The position numbers were made by a program, and so were the translations under genes. From Patiria miniata (Eukaryota > Echinodermata > Asteroidea > Valvatida > Asterinidae), in NCBI RefSeq assembly GCF_015706575.1, contig NW_024037072.1:1431001-1495000 (forward strand): DNA of 64,000 nt. Reading direction: 5' to 3'. Below are positions 45,595-56,837 of this stretch, piece after piece. Positions within the stretch are counted from its first letter, which is position 1. Each line of letters begins with the position of its first letter. The notes below the pieces were generated by a model. The model did not search any database and had not been told where the DNA came from. It worked only from the letters and a program-made list of their open reading frames with translations.

Positions 45595-46660
45595 AGGTAC
45601 TTCCATCTTTGGTTTGCAGCCTTCAGTACAAAGTTTGGTTTCTGAAATGAGTCTTAAATATTTATGGACCATTCGCAAGCGATGTATGCTGAATGTTCCA
45701 AAGTTAACTTTGAATCATCTGCAGAACTGGCATCTTCGAAAGATGTATATGAAATATGTTAGGCATTCTGGAAAAATGAGACAGAACTGGGCAGATGTCA
45801 AAATGAGGGTTGGTGGGTATTAGGAAAGAGAATAAAGTTCCCCTTATTCGGACATTTCTTTGACTTAGTTATGGTTGTTTAAAGTGTCAAAAACGTAAAA
45901 TACTGAGAAAAAGGACTTTGAAGTTTCAAGTTTTGTAGTCGTGCAAGTAAAATGCCTCCCCCCCCCCCCTTTAAAACTATTTTATTCAAGTTTTATACTA
46001 TTTTTTTTTTAAATATGTGTAGTAGATTTATCAAAGATTACAAATATCAGTACATCTGACAGTTGGAAAAAAATTACCCCCATTTTTTTGCATTTGTCTC
46101 CACTACCGCCTGTGCCCAATTCCGTCTCATATTGCCAGGATGCCTTACACATTTGAAAGCTAAAATTACAGGAGTGCCAAGTAAAATGTGGTGATATTTC
46201 TCCCCTATTCAAAGCTGAATATCAGTGCACATTGAAAACTGCATGTGGTGCCTTCAATCTGAATAAAAAAAAGAAAAAGAAAAAGAGTTAAAGTTACTGC
46301 AGTTTCTGCTCAGGAAGGATCGTGGAAGTCTGTTTGATACACAGTATGTGAATGATATAAACCTCTTCACAATTTTGAAAGATAAATGTATTCTTTTAAA
46401 GTTGATGTCGAATGCAAAGAACCAATTTCACAACTAGTGAATACTTGAGAGTTTATGTGGTTTTTAAAATCAAAATTGGTACGAATTTTGTAAATACAGT
46501 TTGAAGAAATATGTTTTGATGTTTTTTGTTTTAAGTTTCAGTATATTTGTTTTTCTCTACCAATGATAATGTTTGTTTCATTCAAAAGCTTGTAATGGTG
46601 GTTAATGTAGTTTCATATAAATTTTATCAAAATTAAAGGATTGTTGTTACGGCTTTTATT
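45595..46660 (+). other. DERA: DERA 3' UTR region with candidate poly(A) signals
   Basis: AATAAA occurs at 45831 (GAGAATAAAGTTC), again near 46261 and near 47007. GTTAGGCATTCTGG..GAGACAGAACTGGGC near 45760 is repeated in reverse at about 46110-46150, so part of the region is a small inverted repeat. Which signal is used cannot be told from the sequence. Confidence 0.45.
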
Positions 46661-46679
46661 AGGCTTATATATTGAATGG

Positions 46680-46828
46680 GAGACTTTTGAAACGTTGGTG
46701 GCAGCAAACACACCGGTCTTTTTCAATTGTTTTACGTCATGTTTAAGCTAAAGCGCGCATGCTCAATATGACGCAATCAATGGAGAAAGGACCGGTGTGT
46801 TTTTTGCCACCAACGTCTCAAAAGTTTT
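46680..46828. mobile_element. 150 bp MITE with ~45-bp inverted termini
   Basis: GAGACTTTTGAAACGTTGGTG..GCA..AACACACCGGTC faces GACCGGTGTGTTTTTTGCC..ACCAACGTCTCAAAAGTTTT. GCGCGCATGCTC lies in the loop. Confidence 0.75.
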
Positions 46829-46849
46829 AAAAGGAATGTCTTCGAATGG

Positions 46850-48491
46850 GTGAAGTGAATTGTGTGATTAAATGACAAACATACCACATTTAAAGACTTC
46901 ATGAATTCAGCAATTATATGTTTATTTGGACCATATATTCTTTATAACTTTATCAGGCTTAAAAACAGTGTCAAACTGTGACATATATATTGTAAAAAGA
47001 AATCATGAATAAAAATTGAATTTCCATTTTAATTTTAATACATTTGTATCTGATGTTATTTTGTGTTTGTCAAGAATAAAGTCAAACCACTCTTTCGTTT
47101 AGATGTCGGTAAGATGAGATTTGTAGTTTGCAGGATGACATGAGCAATGAGAGTTAATACATGTAGTTTGAATGGTGCGACCAAATGTACTCTCATGAAT
47201 GTCATTATTAGGAGAAAATTTAAACTTGGTTCTTTGCCAGTGTGTTTAACTTCCATAACTGAACAGGATGATGAGAATTTAATTTAGGAGATATCGAATT
47301 TTTATAAATCAACATACTACTCTGTGGAAACTCAAAGTGACCTTTGCCCCTTCAAGGAGAATCGACAATCAGATCAATAAGCCATGCGCTAACGACCTGA
47401 CAAGCAACCAGTCCATTCATCAATCCAAAACCGATCAATGCATCATTTGTTAACTCCGGACGGGCCTGGTGGTGCGTGAATAATGCAGCAAGGACCTTCC
47501 AATATGCTCTCTTTGATGACAAAACTCCTTTTGATCCGCTGTAGTAGGAGGATTACAACGCCAACATAAAGAGACAACGACCCTTAGTGAAGGAGCCTGA
47601 AGAACCTTCAATTATTAAACCTGTTGAATATAACTGTCATGAAAGAATAATCATGATGGCAACCCTAATAAGCGGTTGCTCACATATTGATCCGTATAAC
47701 CTTATCTTGCCCTGTGCCGCCCCCCCCCCCCTCCAATGTAATAAAGTACTTCGGAATAAATATCTCCGGTCATCAAACTTGTATCTGGCATTCGCAAGAA
47801 AGATTTTATTTGGATTTCTCTCATTACTACATCACTTTATCTATTAGAGCCTAGAGGTAGTGTCAGTGATCTTTCAAATGATTCAATTTGATTATCCATA
47901 AAAAGGCAATTATATGGTTGGACAGCTCACTATTAAAACACTGAAAGTTAATTTCACATCAGATAAATCAATTAACAAATTTACGCTACATTTTCGCGAA
48001 AAAAAGTGCAACATGTGATTCAGTTGACTGGCTTACCCAATGATCACCCAACCGATAGATTATGCACCCTCTATCAACCCATCGCCTCACCCCCGTTGTC
48101 TGGGTATGGGTGCAACGTCTGACTGGTTCACTTCACACACATTCAACACTGAACAAAGACTCGTCATTTTCTATGGGACACCAGTGAAATGCAAACAAAC
48201 CGGATGACACGAGAAACTTGTGTTATTTCAATCGATTGGGTGTCGCCCGGGCCTTAATACCCAGACACGTTTCATGGAACGACCACTCGAAGCAAGGGAA
48301 ACGGACCAACAAACATCCAGAATCGCACATACTTGTTTTTGTACATCGAACGTTCGGTGTAGGCCTACGTTTACAGCAGTGTAAAATGTTGTGAGAACCT
48401 TAGTGTCAAGTGAAAACTTCACTTCCGAATCAACTTTGGCTTCAACAGTTGACAGCGAAACTTTGATAGCAAGCCAGTTTGTGGTTTATCC
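46850..48491. other. Intergenic region upstream of the 858-aa gene
   Basis: No coding exon or clear repeat is recognised apart from a short poly-C run at 47720. The last ~300 bases are less AT-rich and presumably hold the promoter and 5' UTR of the next gene; no TATA box is evident. Confidence 0.35.
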
Positions 48492-51400
48492 ATGATGACT
48501 GCATCATCCAGTAATGAGGAAGACGTGATGGAGGCAGAGTCTCCCAGTCGTGACCTGCCCCCTGACAGGTAAGACTAAACTTGATCAGAAATAGAAAACG
48601 GATTTATTCGACAATTTGGTACAGGTTTTTTAAATCATGGAGTGAGTATTTACGCAAGCCTGTAGCTCCAGACATTATGTTGAAAAAAGGTGGTTCGGAA
48701 ATCGTGCAAATCTGATTACAAGTTTCATTTTCCTTCTCGCAAAACCCCCCTTCCACAAATATCTCGTCAATCTGAGCAATTTATCATTCCAGACTTCTCC
48801 ATGGGTAACTGCAGGAGCACGGACACTTTTCCTTGAAGTGATAAAGGGTGCATAATCATGTGGTGTACGAACAGTGTCACCAAATCTGAAGGGTGAAGGG
48901 CAAAACCTAATTTGATTTATATCACCCCGACGCAAAAATTCCATCTTTTAATAGTCACCAAATCTGTTGGCACTACAAAGGTTTTCAACAAGAGGCTAGA
49001 ACATTTTACCTGTCGTCATTCAATATGATCTTCTTGTCTTAAATTGATTATACAGGGTGAGCAAAAAAAGCGGAACCCAAACCCCATAAAATATAGGCCT
49101 ATTTCATATTTAGAACAATATGTAGCACCAAAAATAATAATGACGGAAAGCCAATTTCATAAGCTAGTTTTAAATGAAAAAAATTTACTGAAATTGCTCA
49201 ATCCGTTTAAAGATGATCACCATTTAAACACAATGACCCTAAAACCTGTCTCGTCTAAAAAAAAAAAAGGGGAATTCATTGTGTGTTTTAACTGTTTGGA
49301 ACAACAAAGAAAATGACACAGAATACTACTGTATGTAGTACACAATATCTTTATTAACAACCCTGGTTAGGCAAACAATATGATTTATAAAATCTACTTT
49401 TTTCAAAGGACATACCTCAGTCAAAGAGATTCTGTTGAATATTTTCAACGTTTAAACTGAGATTTTATCGCTGGTGATGTTTGAAGACAATTGCGACGAC
49501 GATTCTTAAAATCGCATTTTTTTGGACGAGACAGGTTTTAGGGTCATTGTGTGTAAATGGTGATATTCTCTGAACGGATTGACCAATTTCAGTCACTTCT
49601 TCATTTAAAAGTACCTTATGAAATTGGCTTTCCAGTCATTATTTTTGGTGCTACATATATTTTTAAATACGAAATATAATTGTTGGGGTTTGGGTTCCGC
49701 TTTTTTTTTACTCACCCTGTATATTAAACTTTCATCATTAATGTTTCTTACGTTTTCATGTTATTTTCGCAGCATCCAGGAGGCAATTTCAAAGCAATGG
49801 CTGGACAGTCTCGAAGAAACTAAACCCACACCTTTACCTATGGAAACATCGACACGATTGGAGACGGGGATTTTTCTCCATCAGTTAACCAACAGCGTGA
49901 ACCGAGCACTCCATAAGCAGAACTGCACCTGCAACGGCAAGACGTACACAGCGGACGAGTTACGCTCGATCAGCAACCCTGCAATGTTTGCTCCTCCTTC
50001 CACCGTGCCGACAGGAAAACCCGACCAAGGTATATTATCACTTCCCCCGATCGAAGATGCTGTCAAGAGCACAGCCAAAGACATCCTAGCTGCTAATAAT
50101 TCCCCTTTGAAGGTTTACCTTGATCGAGAGAGTGGAAAGAAACTTGGACCGTTCGCGAAACGGGGAACGCCGGGAGCAAAACCGTTGGGTGGGGCGTTTG
50201 TCACGGAGAAGGAAAAAGAGGAGTTGAAACTTCCAAACATCATAGACGTCATGGATGTCAATGGAAACAACTGGAAGATTGTACAGGATGTTTCCAAGCA
50301 ACGTCAGTCCAGAGCTGCACGTTATGATACGAAGCTTTTCGACGGGCAGAGTGCTAACATGCAGGACTGTCGCTCACCTCCCAAGACACCGTCAGTTAAT
50401 TCCAGGATTGGAGCTGTGCGTGAAGGACAGCAAAGTCTTGGAGGAAGAGCAACTGATGATGCGATATATGCTGTGACACGTTCCAATTCACCCAGAGATC
50501 TTGATGTTTACAACGCTCAGGGTTCTGAGGCAGGTTTACACGAAACCGCTATGTCAAGTCCATCGCTGGAAGCGTTTACGCGTAGTGAAGAGAGGACTAA
50601 AGAAACAACGGATCATCTACCAGAACTCGCCCCAACTTGTACTTTGGTACAGATAAACCAATCACCGCGCCTTAATGTTGACTCAGTTCAAACCTCTTAT
50701 GACGAGGCTGAGCGAAGGTCACTGCTGCTGCAACTTAACTCGGCGGTACGAACCGGTAAAATCCCATACTCCGAGTTCCTGAAACGAGTCTCAAGCCTCG
50801 CTCCAAGTTTTAGAATGGAGAATGGTCGAGATAAACGTGCACGAACGTCGAGCATGGAGCAAGCCATTCCTGACAGATCTAAGAGGCAGGATACCAGACA
50901 CACAAGTGACCAATCATCGGGGACTCATGAGCCAAATAGTGCCAACTGCGAAGCAACTATGGCCAACACGCTCGCGAGCTCTAGCTACACCGGCATTTAC
51001 GCGAAAGAACCCCACGCAATTTTCCCGCCAGAATTGCAGAACTTGTACGCTAGAGGTGGACTATTAAAAGTACGAACCCTTAAGATTGATGTAGGCGATT
51101 CATTACCAGACAATTTTCTCACACAGGACCGAGAGGAACTCCGAGTCCTGTATCCCATGTATGGCTCAAGAGTGGATCAGGAAAGGGATAACATGATTGC
51201 TAGAATGAACTCACTTCAGTCAAAAGTAGGAAAAGCTCATGGAAATTCTCCGAGACAGAACAAGACCAGCCTGTCAAATGATATGCGCACGCTTCTCTTT
51301 CCGTCCAATGATGTGCCCGCGTCAGCCAGCCCAGATGATTTCAAGTTAAAGTTCAAGGTACGAAAAGGCACAGACGGGCGGAACCGAGAGGGGAGAATGT

Positions 51401-52272
51401 ACTCTCTTCAGGGGAGGCAGTCGATATCTAGAGAAGGTGAAATTCTAGACTTACCTCCGGAGAGTTACGTGAGACGCATCAGTGGCACGGAGAGTAGAGA
51501 AAGTTTCTGTCCATCGCGGAGTTTCCCCAGACAGCCTCCGACGACGCCAGCGGACGATCGGTACCGTATGATACAAAGTCAGGACGGTGGAATAGAGCCG
51601 ATCGCCAGGTCGATTTCCAACGTGATACCCGAAAACCAAGATGCGGACAAGAAGCAAGAAAGTGATAAAAACTATCAAGATAATTCCGCGTCGAAAACTC
51701 TCCGTGTTATACCAGAAGATCCCTTGGACGCTGTCTCTCACGCGAACACTTACGGTACCGAGTTACACCCCAAAAGACTCCTTGATACGTTCGGGGAAAC
51801 TCTTGGCAAAGAGGAGACGATGAATAAAGAATACGTACATGTTGTGGTTCCAACGAACAGGAGGATGAGCGGTAAAGGAAGACGTGTGTCTTGGCTACAG
51901 GGTGGGGACGGGGATGACGCTACAGAGTTTACAAAATCACGTGAAACATTGCAGTCCATACGAACCTACGAAAAACCGTCGACACCAGATCGTCTGCAGA
52001 TGGCATATACCATCAGTGACGTATCAGAGCGAAACTCCGAGCGTGGCGATGAACTCAGACCGGCCGTGAAAGTCTTACAGATTGATAATAGTAGCATAGG
52101 AACCTTTGAGTCGCTAGCAAGAAGGAGGCCACTTTATGTGCCTCTTGATGTACACGGACAGTCAGATGAGAACACATATGCTGCTGGTGAGGGAAGAAAA
52201 TCTTGTCCCGTTACTGTTAGTACACAGAAAGTTGTGTTTGTCAGCCCATTACAAGATCAAAGAGAAAAGTGA
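48492..52272 (+). CDS. Uncharacterised hydrophilic protein, two exons
   Basis: Exon 1 is 48492-48568 (MMTASSSNEEDVMEAESPSR..), ending at CAG|GTAAGA. Exon 2 is 49773-52272, after TTATTTTCGCAG. The junction restores an AGC codon and the total is 858 aa. The long frame of exon 2 is open upstream into the intronic mariner MITE, but that part is not credible protein. I recognise no domain. The N-terminal ~200 aa look most structured: SIQEAISKQWLDSLEE, LETGIFLHQLTNSVNRAL, CTCNGKTYTADELRSI, LKVYLDRESGKKLGPFAKRG and NIIDVMDVNGNNWKIVQDV. The remainder is polar, rich in S, R, E, P and T, and probably disordered, with KGRRVSWLQGGDGDD near the C-terminus. There is no signal peptide or membrane segment. 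Conserved codon-like composition and clean splicing argue that it is a real gene. Confidence 0.85.
49053..49719. mobile_element. Tc1/mariner-like MITE in intron 1 of the 858-aa gene
   Basis: Flanked by TA (49051-49052 and 49720-49721). The termini are CAGGGTGAGCAAAAAAAGCG / a matching ...GCTTTTTTTTTACTCACCCTG. The arms extend about 200 bp (GGAACCCAAACCCC, TAATGACGGAAAGCC, ATGACCCTAAAACCTGTCTC). It ends only 53 bp before the exon 2 acceptor. Confidence 0.85.
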
Positions 52273-52370
52273 AACCTATTTCTACGAATTAATAATGGCA
52301 GCTATATTTGGTCCGTTTCCAAGATGCACAGAAAATAGGAACGATGTGTCGGTTTAATACATGTAGGCAA

Positions 52371-52522
52371 TTATCATGTTGCAGCCATCTTGGCTTTTCC
52401 CATTCGAATCAACGTAACCAAAACGAGGCTGGAAGGAAAATAGTCTGGTTCCTTTTCACGCAAAATTCATTATCCTTCGTTATGATTCAGGGAACATGAC
52501 TGAAATGGTGGCAGCACGATAA
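52371..52522 (+). mobile_element. 150 bp MITE R4, copy 1
   Basis: TTATCATGTTGC ... GCAGCACGATAA, with a core ACGTAACCAAAACGAGGCTG and AATAGTCTGGTTCC. It lies in the probable 3' UTR or just downstream of the 858-aa gene and matches 62699-62862 in reverse. Confidence 0.65.
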
Positions 52523-53116
52523 AGGTCTATAAAGAAGGAATAACTGAATGCACCCACGCACGTATTAAATCTATACGCTAAATACCGTTCGTATGCCCCC
52601 CCCCCCCCAGTTCTACCGCCTCCATATTTATTTCATAATGCAGTAATCATTTGACTTTTTGTTCTAAAGAAGCAATACAAAAGTTATTCATTTTAAAATG
52701 AGGAATCTTGCGAAGAAATCCGACCAATGTTCGTTACTTACAAGTAGGCCTACATTTAATTTTGAATTACGTGTTTTGGCGGCCGACAACAATTCCCAAG
52801 ACACATCTACCCATAATACACAAACTTTATTTGGTGGTGGGGGTGGAGGGGGGTTATGAAAAAAGGTCTTTGTACATTATATCATACAGATTGAAAATTC
52901 GTTAGAATGTTTTAAAGAGCACGGAAATATATCATTCAATTCCAAAAAAAAATGAGTGTGAAGTAAATATGCACCATATAGACCTACTTGGATTGCAGTA
53001 TATGCGTTAATGTGAATAATGACAACCAGAAGGCAATCACATTATTGCACCGTTCCGATTGAAGTTATTAAGGGTGTTATTTTGTTTGCAAACACGTTCC
53101 TCAGTGCAACCAGCAG
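52523..53116. other. Unassigned intergenic DNA
   Basis: It contains a poly-C run at 52596-52608 and a GGTGGTGGGGGTGGAGGGGG tract near 52833. I see no exon. Confidence 0.35.
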
Positions 53117-53705
53117 CAGTAGCGTAAAGGAGGGGGAGAGAGGGGGGCGTGGTGGGCGATGGAGGCGTGCCCCATGCCCCTTGCACTCAGCGGCAGTGGA
53201 ACGGTTTTCAAAAACTGCGACGGGGGCATCACCAAAAAGGGGCACTTGAAAATGGCATCTTCCGTCGGTGAAGCAGCGTATCCAGCATTTTTTTTTTGGG
53301 GGGGGGGCACATCCGTGCTGAAATGTCGACACGTTTTTTTTCCACCAAACACTTGGCCTACCATCATCCAACACTTGGTATCATCTGCCAAAATAGGGGA
53401 CGCTCTTCATAAGGGGGCCATTATGCAAACTACGTACCCATTATGTGCCCATTTGGGAGAGCGCATTGTAAGGGTTGTGGGGGCTTGGTTTTCATATTCC
53501 TCGTTCATGTCAGAACTACATCTATATACCATTTTGGGAAATGGTTACTGAAAACAAGTTATCCGCAATGTTAGGGCCAGTTTTGTTTTCATCTCGAGGG
53601 GGCACACTTATGCTCGAGGGGGCGCAAATGTATGTCCGCAAGAGGGACACTTTTGGGTAAATTTAGGGGGGAGGGCAAGTTCCGCCGCCCGTGATTGCAC
53701 TACTG
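53117..53705 (+). mobile_element. Non-autonomous DNA element, copy 2 (pair with 2004-2450)
   Basis: The ends CAGTAGCG and its near-complement CACTACTG are the terminal inverted repeats, with ACCAG-type direct repeats in the flanks. The interior is collinear with 2004-2450. Several short overlapping frames in G- and C-rich stretches are by-products. Confidence 0.65.
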
Positions 53706-54129
53706 ATGACCAGCAGGCAAGGTTTAATGCAGGTTTGATGTGTGCTTTGCCCAAAAAAATAGTCTTTTTAGCTCTCACATTATTTAGGTGGTAGGGGGAA
53801 GTTATCTGCCGAGCAATTTCTTAAATTTTTGGCAAGATTTGTAAGGGTAAAAAAATCAGAAGATTAGATCCCAGAGACAAACAAAGGTCATGTGTATAGA
53901 AGGCCATTCATCACTTGCATTAATAATTGGTAATAAACTTGAAATGTCACAGTCAAAGTTGAGCAATTCATGTACCGCAAAATGATTCAATATCGTTTCA
54001 TAGACGTTGTCTGCCGTTTTGGGCTTTTGTTTCTTTACCATCAAATTATCTTATTTTGTTTGTCATAGGCATTTTTATTCAAAACGAAATTTCCTTAAAT
54101 TAACTTATTTGAAAAAAAAACCTGTTATC
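53706..54129. other. Unassigned intergenic DNA
   Basis: AT-rich; no recognisable feature. Confidence 0.35.
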
Positions 54130-54134
54130 GGTGG

Positions 54135-54320
54135 GGCCGGGGACTGACGACAACTTGACTTTGGACTTCACACCCTTTGCAACCGGAGGTTTATATTAAA
54201 AATTCCCGGCTTGGCAAGTGCGAGCGTGTAGCCCATTCGGTAGAATGCCGTTCTCAGATCATCAATTTTGGGGTTGGGGGGTTTGAGGCCACAGGATGTT
54301 ACAAAACGAAATTTCTTTCT
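54135..54320 (+). repeat. tRNA-derived SINE, copy 1
   Basis: GGGACTGACGACAAC, CACCCTTTGCAACC, AATTCCCGGCTTGGCAAGTG, then GTAGCCCATTCGGTAGAATG (A box) and GGTTTGAGGCC (worn B box). Confidence 0.6.
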
Positions 54321-54337
54321 TTCCTCAGAGCTCTGGG

Positions 54338-54505
54338 GTGGGAAAGGGACTGACGACAACACGTGACATTTACGATAGCAGCCGGGGGTTTACATAATTA
54401 TATTATAAATTCCCTGCTTGGTAAGTGCCAGCGGGTAGCAAAGTCGGTAGAGTGTCGTGATCAATTTGGGGGTTGGGGGTTCGAGCCCCAGGATGTCACC
54501 ACGAG
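54338..54505 (+). repeat. tRNA-derived SINE, copy 2
   Basis: Same order as copy 1, with GGTAGCAAAGTCGGTAGAGT as A box and an intact GGTTCGAGCCCC B box at about 54478-54489. Confidence 0.65.
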
Positions 54506-54539
54506 GTTGTCACCGTGACCAAGGAATTTTTTCTCAACC

Positions 54540-54690
54540 CCAAGATTGATGATCCGAGAACGGCACTCTACCGACTTGGCTACCGGCTCGCACTTTACCA
54601 AGACGGGAATGTATAATATATATAAGCCTAAGGTTGCAAAGGGTGGTGACATCAAAAATCACGTGTCGTCGTCAGTCCCCCACCCCCTCC
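54540..54690 (-). repeat. tRNA-derived SINE, copy 3 (inverted)
   Basis: In reverse it reads GGGGGACTGACGACGACACG, CACCCTTTGCAACC, ATTCCCGTCTTGG, GGTAGCCAAGTCGGTAGAGT and ATCAATCTTGGGGTTG. Copies 2 and 3 therefore form an inverted pair around 54500-54540. Confidence 0.65.
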
Positions 54691-55109
54691 GCTCCGCTCT
54701 GACGAAAAATAAAACTGTCGTTGTTGACCGTAGGACGTTGTGACGAGCGAAGCCGGATCGAGGAGAGGAGCAGAAACATAAAATGGAACAGCGCCCTCTA
54801 TAAACACACTAGCGGAGTAATTAGTTCCGGAAGCCAACGTGTCAAATCTGAGACTCGAAACCGGGGAACAGTCGGCAGTGGAAAACCGTACAATTTGTTG
54901 ACTTCAAAACTAAGTGCTGTAAGGTACACTACTTTCTTAAAAAAGAGATATTTTAAGAATTATTTGCATAGGTAGGAATTTGATGAATGCATGATTCAAT
55001 AATATTGCGTGAATACTGAAGAGTGAAGTGCGTGTATTGTTAATGTTACTGGGTTAGTACTAGTAGGTATGGTATTTCCGACAGTAGGCATATGCCTACA
55101 TGTATGGGC

Positions 55110-55221
55110 GGAGCTGGAGGTAGCTCTTCTGAGTGGAGCGTTGAATTACGGGTACCCCTCCATACAAACGCTCCACCGATTTGGCATACTTTGGTGACGG
55201 CGTCACAGTAGCATAGTCACT
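55110..55221. repeat. Head block of the 55-58 kb foldback family
   Basis: CTGAGTGGAGCGTTGAATTA, CGGGTACCCCTCCATAC and CGCTCCACC make a small hairpin, followed by CATACTTTGGT and ACAGTAGCATAGTCAC. The block recurs at 56050-56160. 54720-55109 before it is unassigned. Confidence 0.55.
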
Positions 55222-56020
55222 AGCCCCACTAGTGTGGCCGTCGGTATGCTGCGCTGAACCTCTAGCCACACACCGTGGTACCGCGCGCTACTGAGGACGA
55301 AGTTTCATAAAATCTGCGGTCCGTTTCTTACATTCTCAGTTTCTTACTTTCTTATGGTTGTATTCTATGATGTTTCACCTATCACTTCTGGGATGCTTAG
55401 GTCTAATGATGTTCCATTTTCCGAGATATTCTTCAATCTTTCTGGAGCCCATATGCACTCGTGAAATGTCTGGTGATGGCAGCCATTTTGAATGGGACAA
55501 GAGATGACCTCAAGCTGTGACGTCGCGTCTATGCAAAATACTTGTCGAGCGCGCGAGGGCGCGAGTTGCAAATGCGACGGCTGTTTCATGTGCCGTAGAT
55601 CCTGAATAGAGATCGGTGCAGGTGGCCCCCTGACGATAAATGCATGGTACAGGAAACAGCCGTCGCATTTGCAACTCGCGCCCTCGCGCGCTCGACAAGC
55701 AATTTGCATAAACGCGACGTCACAGCTTGAGGTCATCTCTTGTCCCATTCAAAATGGCTGCCATCACCAGACATTTCACGAGTGCATATGGGCTCCAGAA
55801 AGATTGAAGAATATCTCGGAAAATGGAACATCATTAGACCTAAGCATCCCAGAAGTGATAGGTGAAACATCATAGAATACAACCATAAGAAAGTAAGAAA
55901 CTGAGAATGTAAGAAACGGACTGCAGATTTTATGAAACTTCGTCCTCAGTAGCGCGCGGTACCACGGTGTGTGGCTAGAGGTTCAGCGCAGCATACCGAC
56001 GGCCACACTAGTGGGGCTAC
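55222..56020. mobile_element. 800 bp near-perfect palindrome (foldback element)
   Basis: It starts CCCCACTAGTGTGGCC and ends GGCCACACTAGTGGGG. The arms of ~370 bp are almost identical: AACCTCTAGCCACACACCG, TTCATAAAATCTGC, TATTCTATGATGTTTCACC, GACCTCAAGCTGTGACGTC and CTCGAGCGCGCGAGGGCGCG-type stretches mirror one another around a ~50 bp loop at 55600-55640. The mirrored arms give matching open frames on both strands, which are artefacts. Confidence 0.9.
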
Positions 56021-56031
56021 ATAGTCACTAG

Positions 56032-56837
56032 CCCCACTAGTGTGGCCGCGGTTAGCTCTACTGAGTGGAGCGCTGAATTACGGGTACCCCTCCATACTAG
56101 CGCTCCACCGATTCACCATACTTTGGTAGCACCATCACAGTAGCATAGTCACAAACCCACACGAGGACAAAAAGACCCCCAAAAAACCGGTAAAGAGATT
56201 ACAAATGAGAGAGACAGTTATCCTGGATTGATCTATACATTCTTGACATCCCATGAGACCCCTTATATTGTTCCCAAACAGCGAACATTTTGGAAAAAAA
56301 CAGGAAAATAGTCTGAAAACTTACAGTTCAATGTGTTTGCATGGAGGTTCAGTTCTTGAATTAGCTTGTCGCTGAGGGCGTCTGACGTGACGTCACCGTC
56401 GTTGCTCGATCGATCGCGAAGAAAAACAAGTGGCGCTTTATCAACGACTGTTTTGTGTAATGATACGTGTTCCGATCCGCGCCGTACGACAGTATGGGCT
56501 TTGAACACACCCAGGGTGGAGACGTCATTAATTTGTTTAGAACGTGTACGCTTCAGCCGTCTCCACCTTGGGTGTGTTCAAAGCCCATACTGTCGTACGG
56601 CGCGGATCGGAGCACGTATCATTACACGAAACAGTCGTTGATAAAGCGCGACTTGTTTTTCTTCGCGATCGATCGAGCAACGACGGTGACAGAAGTGATA
56701 GATGGGACATCATAGAATACAACCATATGGAAGAAACTGCCTGTAATTTTTATGAAAACGCCCTCAGTAGTGCGCAGTACCACGGTGTGTGGCCAGAGGT
56801 TCAGCGCAGCATACCGCGGCCACACTAGTGGGGCTGT
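56032..56837. mobile_element. Second foldback of the same family with its own palindromic core
   Basis: It begins CCCCACTAGTGTGGCCGCGG and ends CCGCGGCCACACTAGTGGGG. The core palindrome pairs 56388-56520 with 56558-56695 (ACCGTCGTTGCTCGATCGAT, CTTTATCAACGACTGTTT, GCGCCGTACGACAGTATGGG, TTTGAACACACCC). The outer left half (GAGGACAAAAAGACCCCC, GAGAGAGACAGTTA) has no mirror partner here but recurs at 57720-57800. Confidence 0.85.

Noticed and set aside
53042-53551. Overlapping frames of 80-130 codons on both strands as a gene
   Set aside because: They lie within the non-autonomous element also found at 2004-2450 and across poly-G/poly-T runs; frames are not shared between the two copies.
55365-56828. 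Paired 60-130 codon frames on both strands
   Set aside because: Mirror images created by palindromic arms; the same protein appears on opposite strands on each side of the loop.
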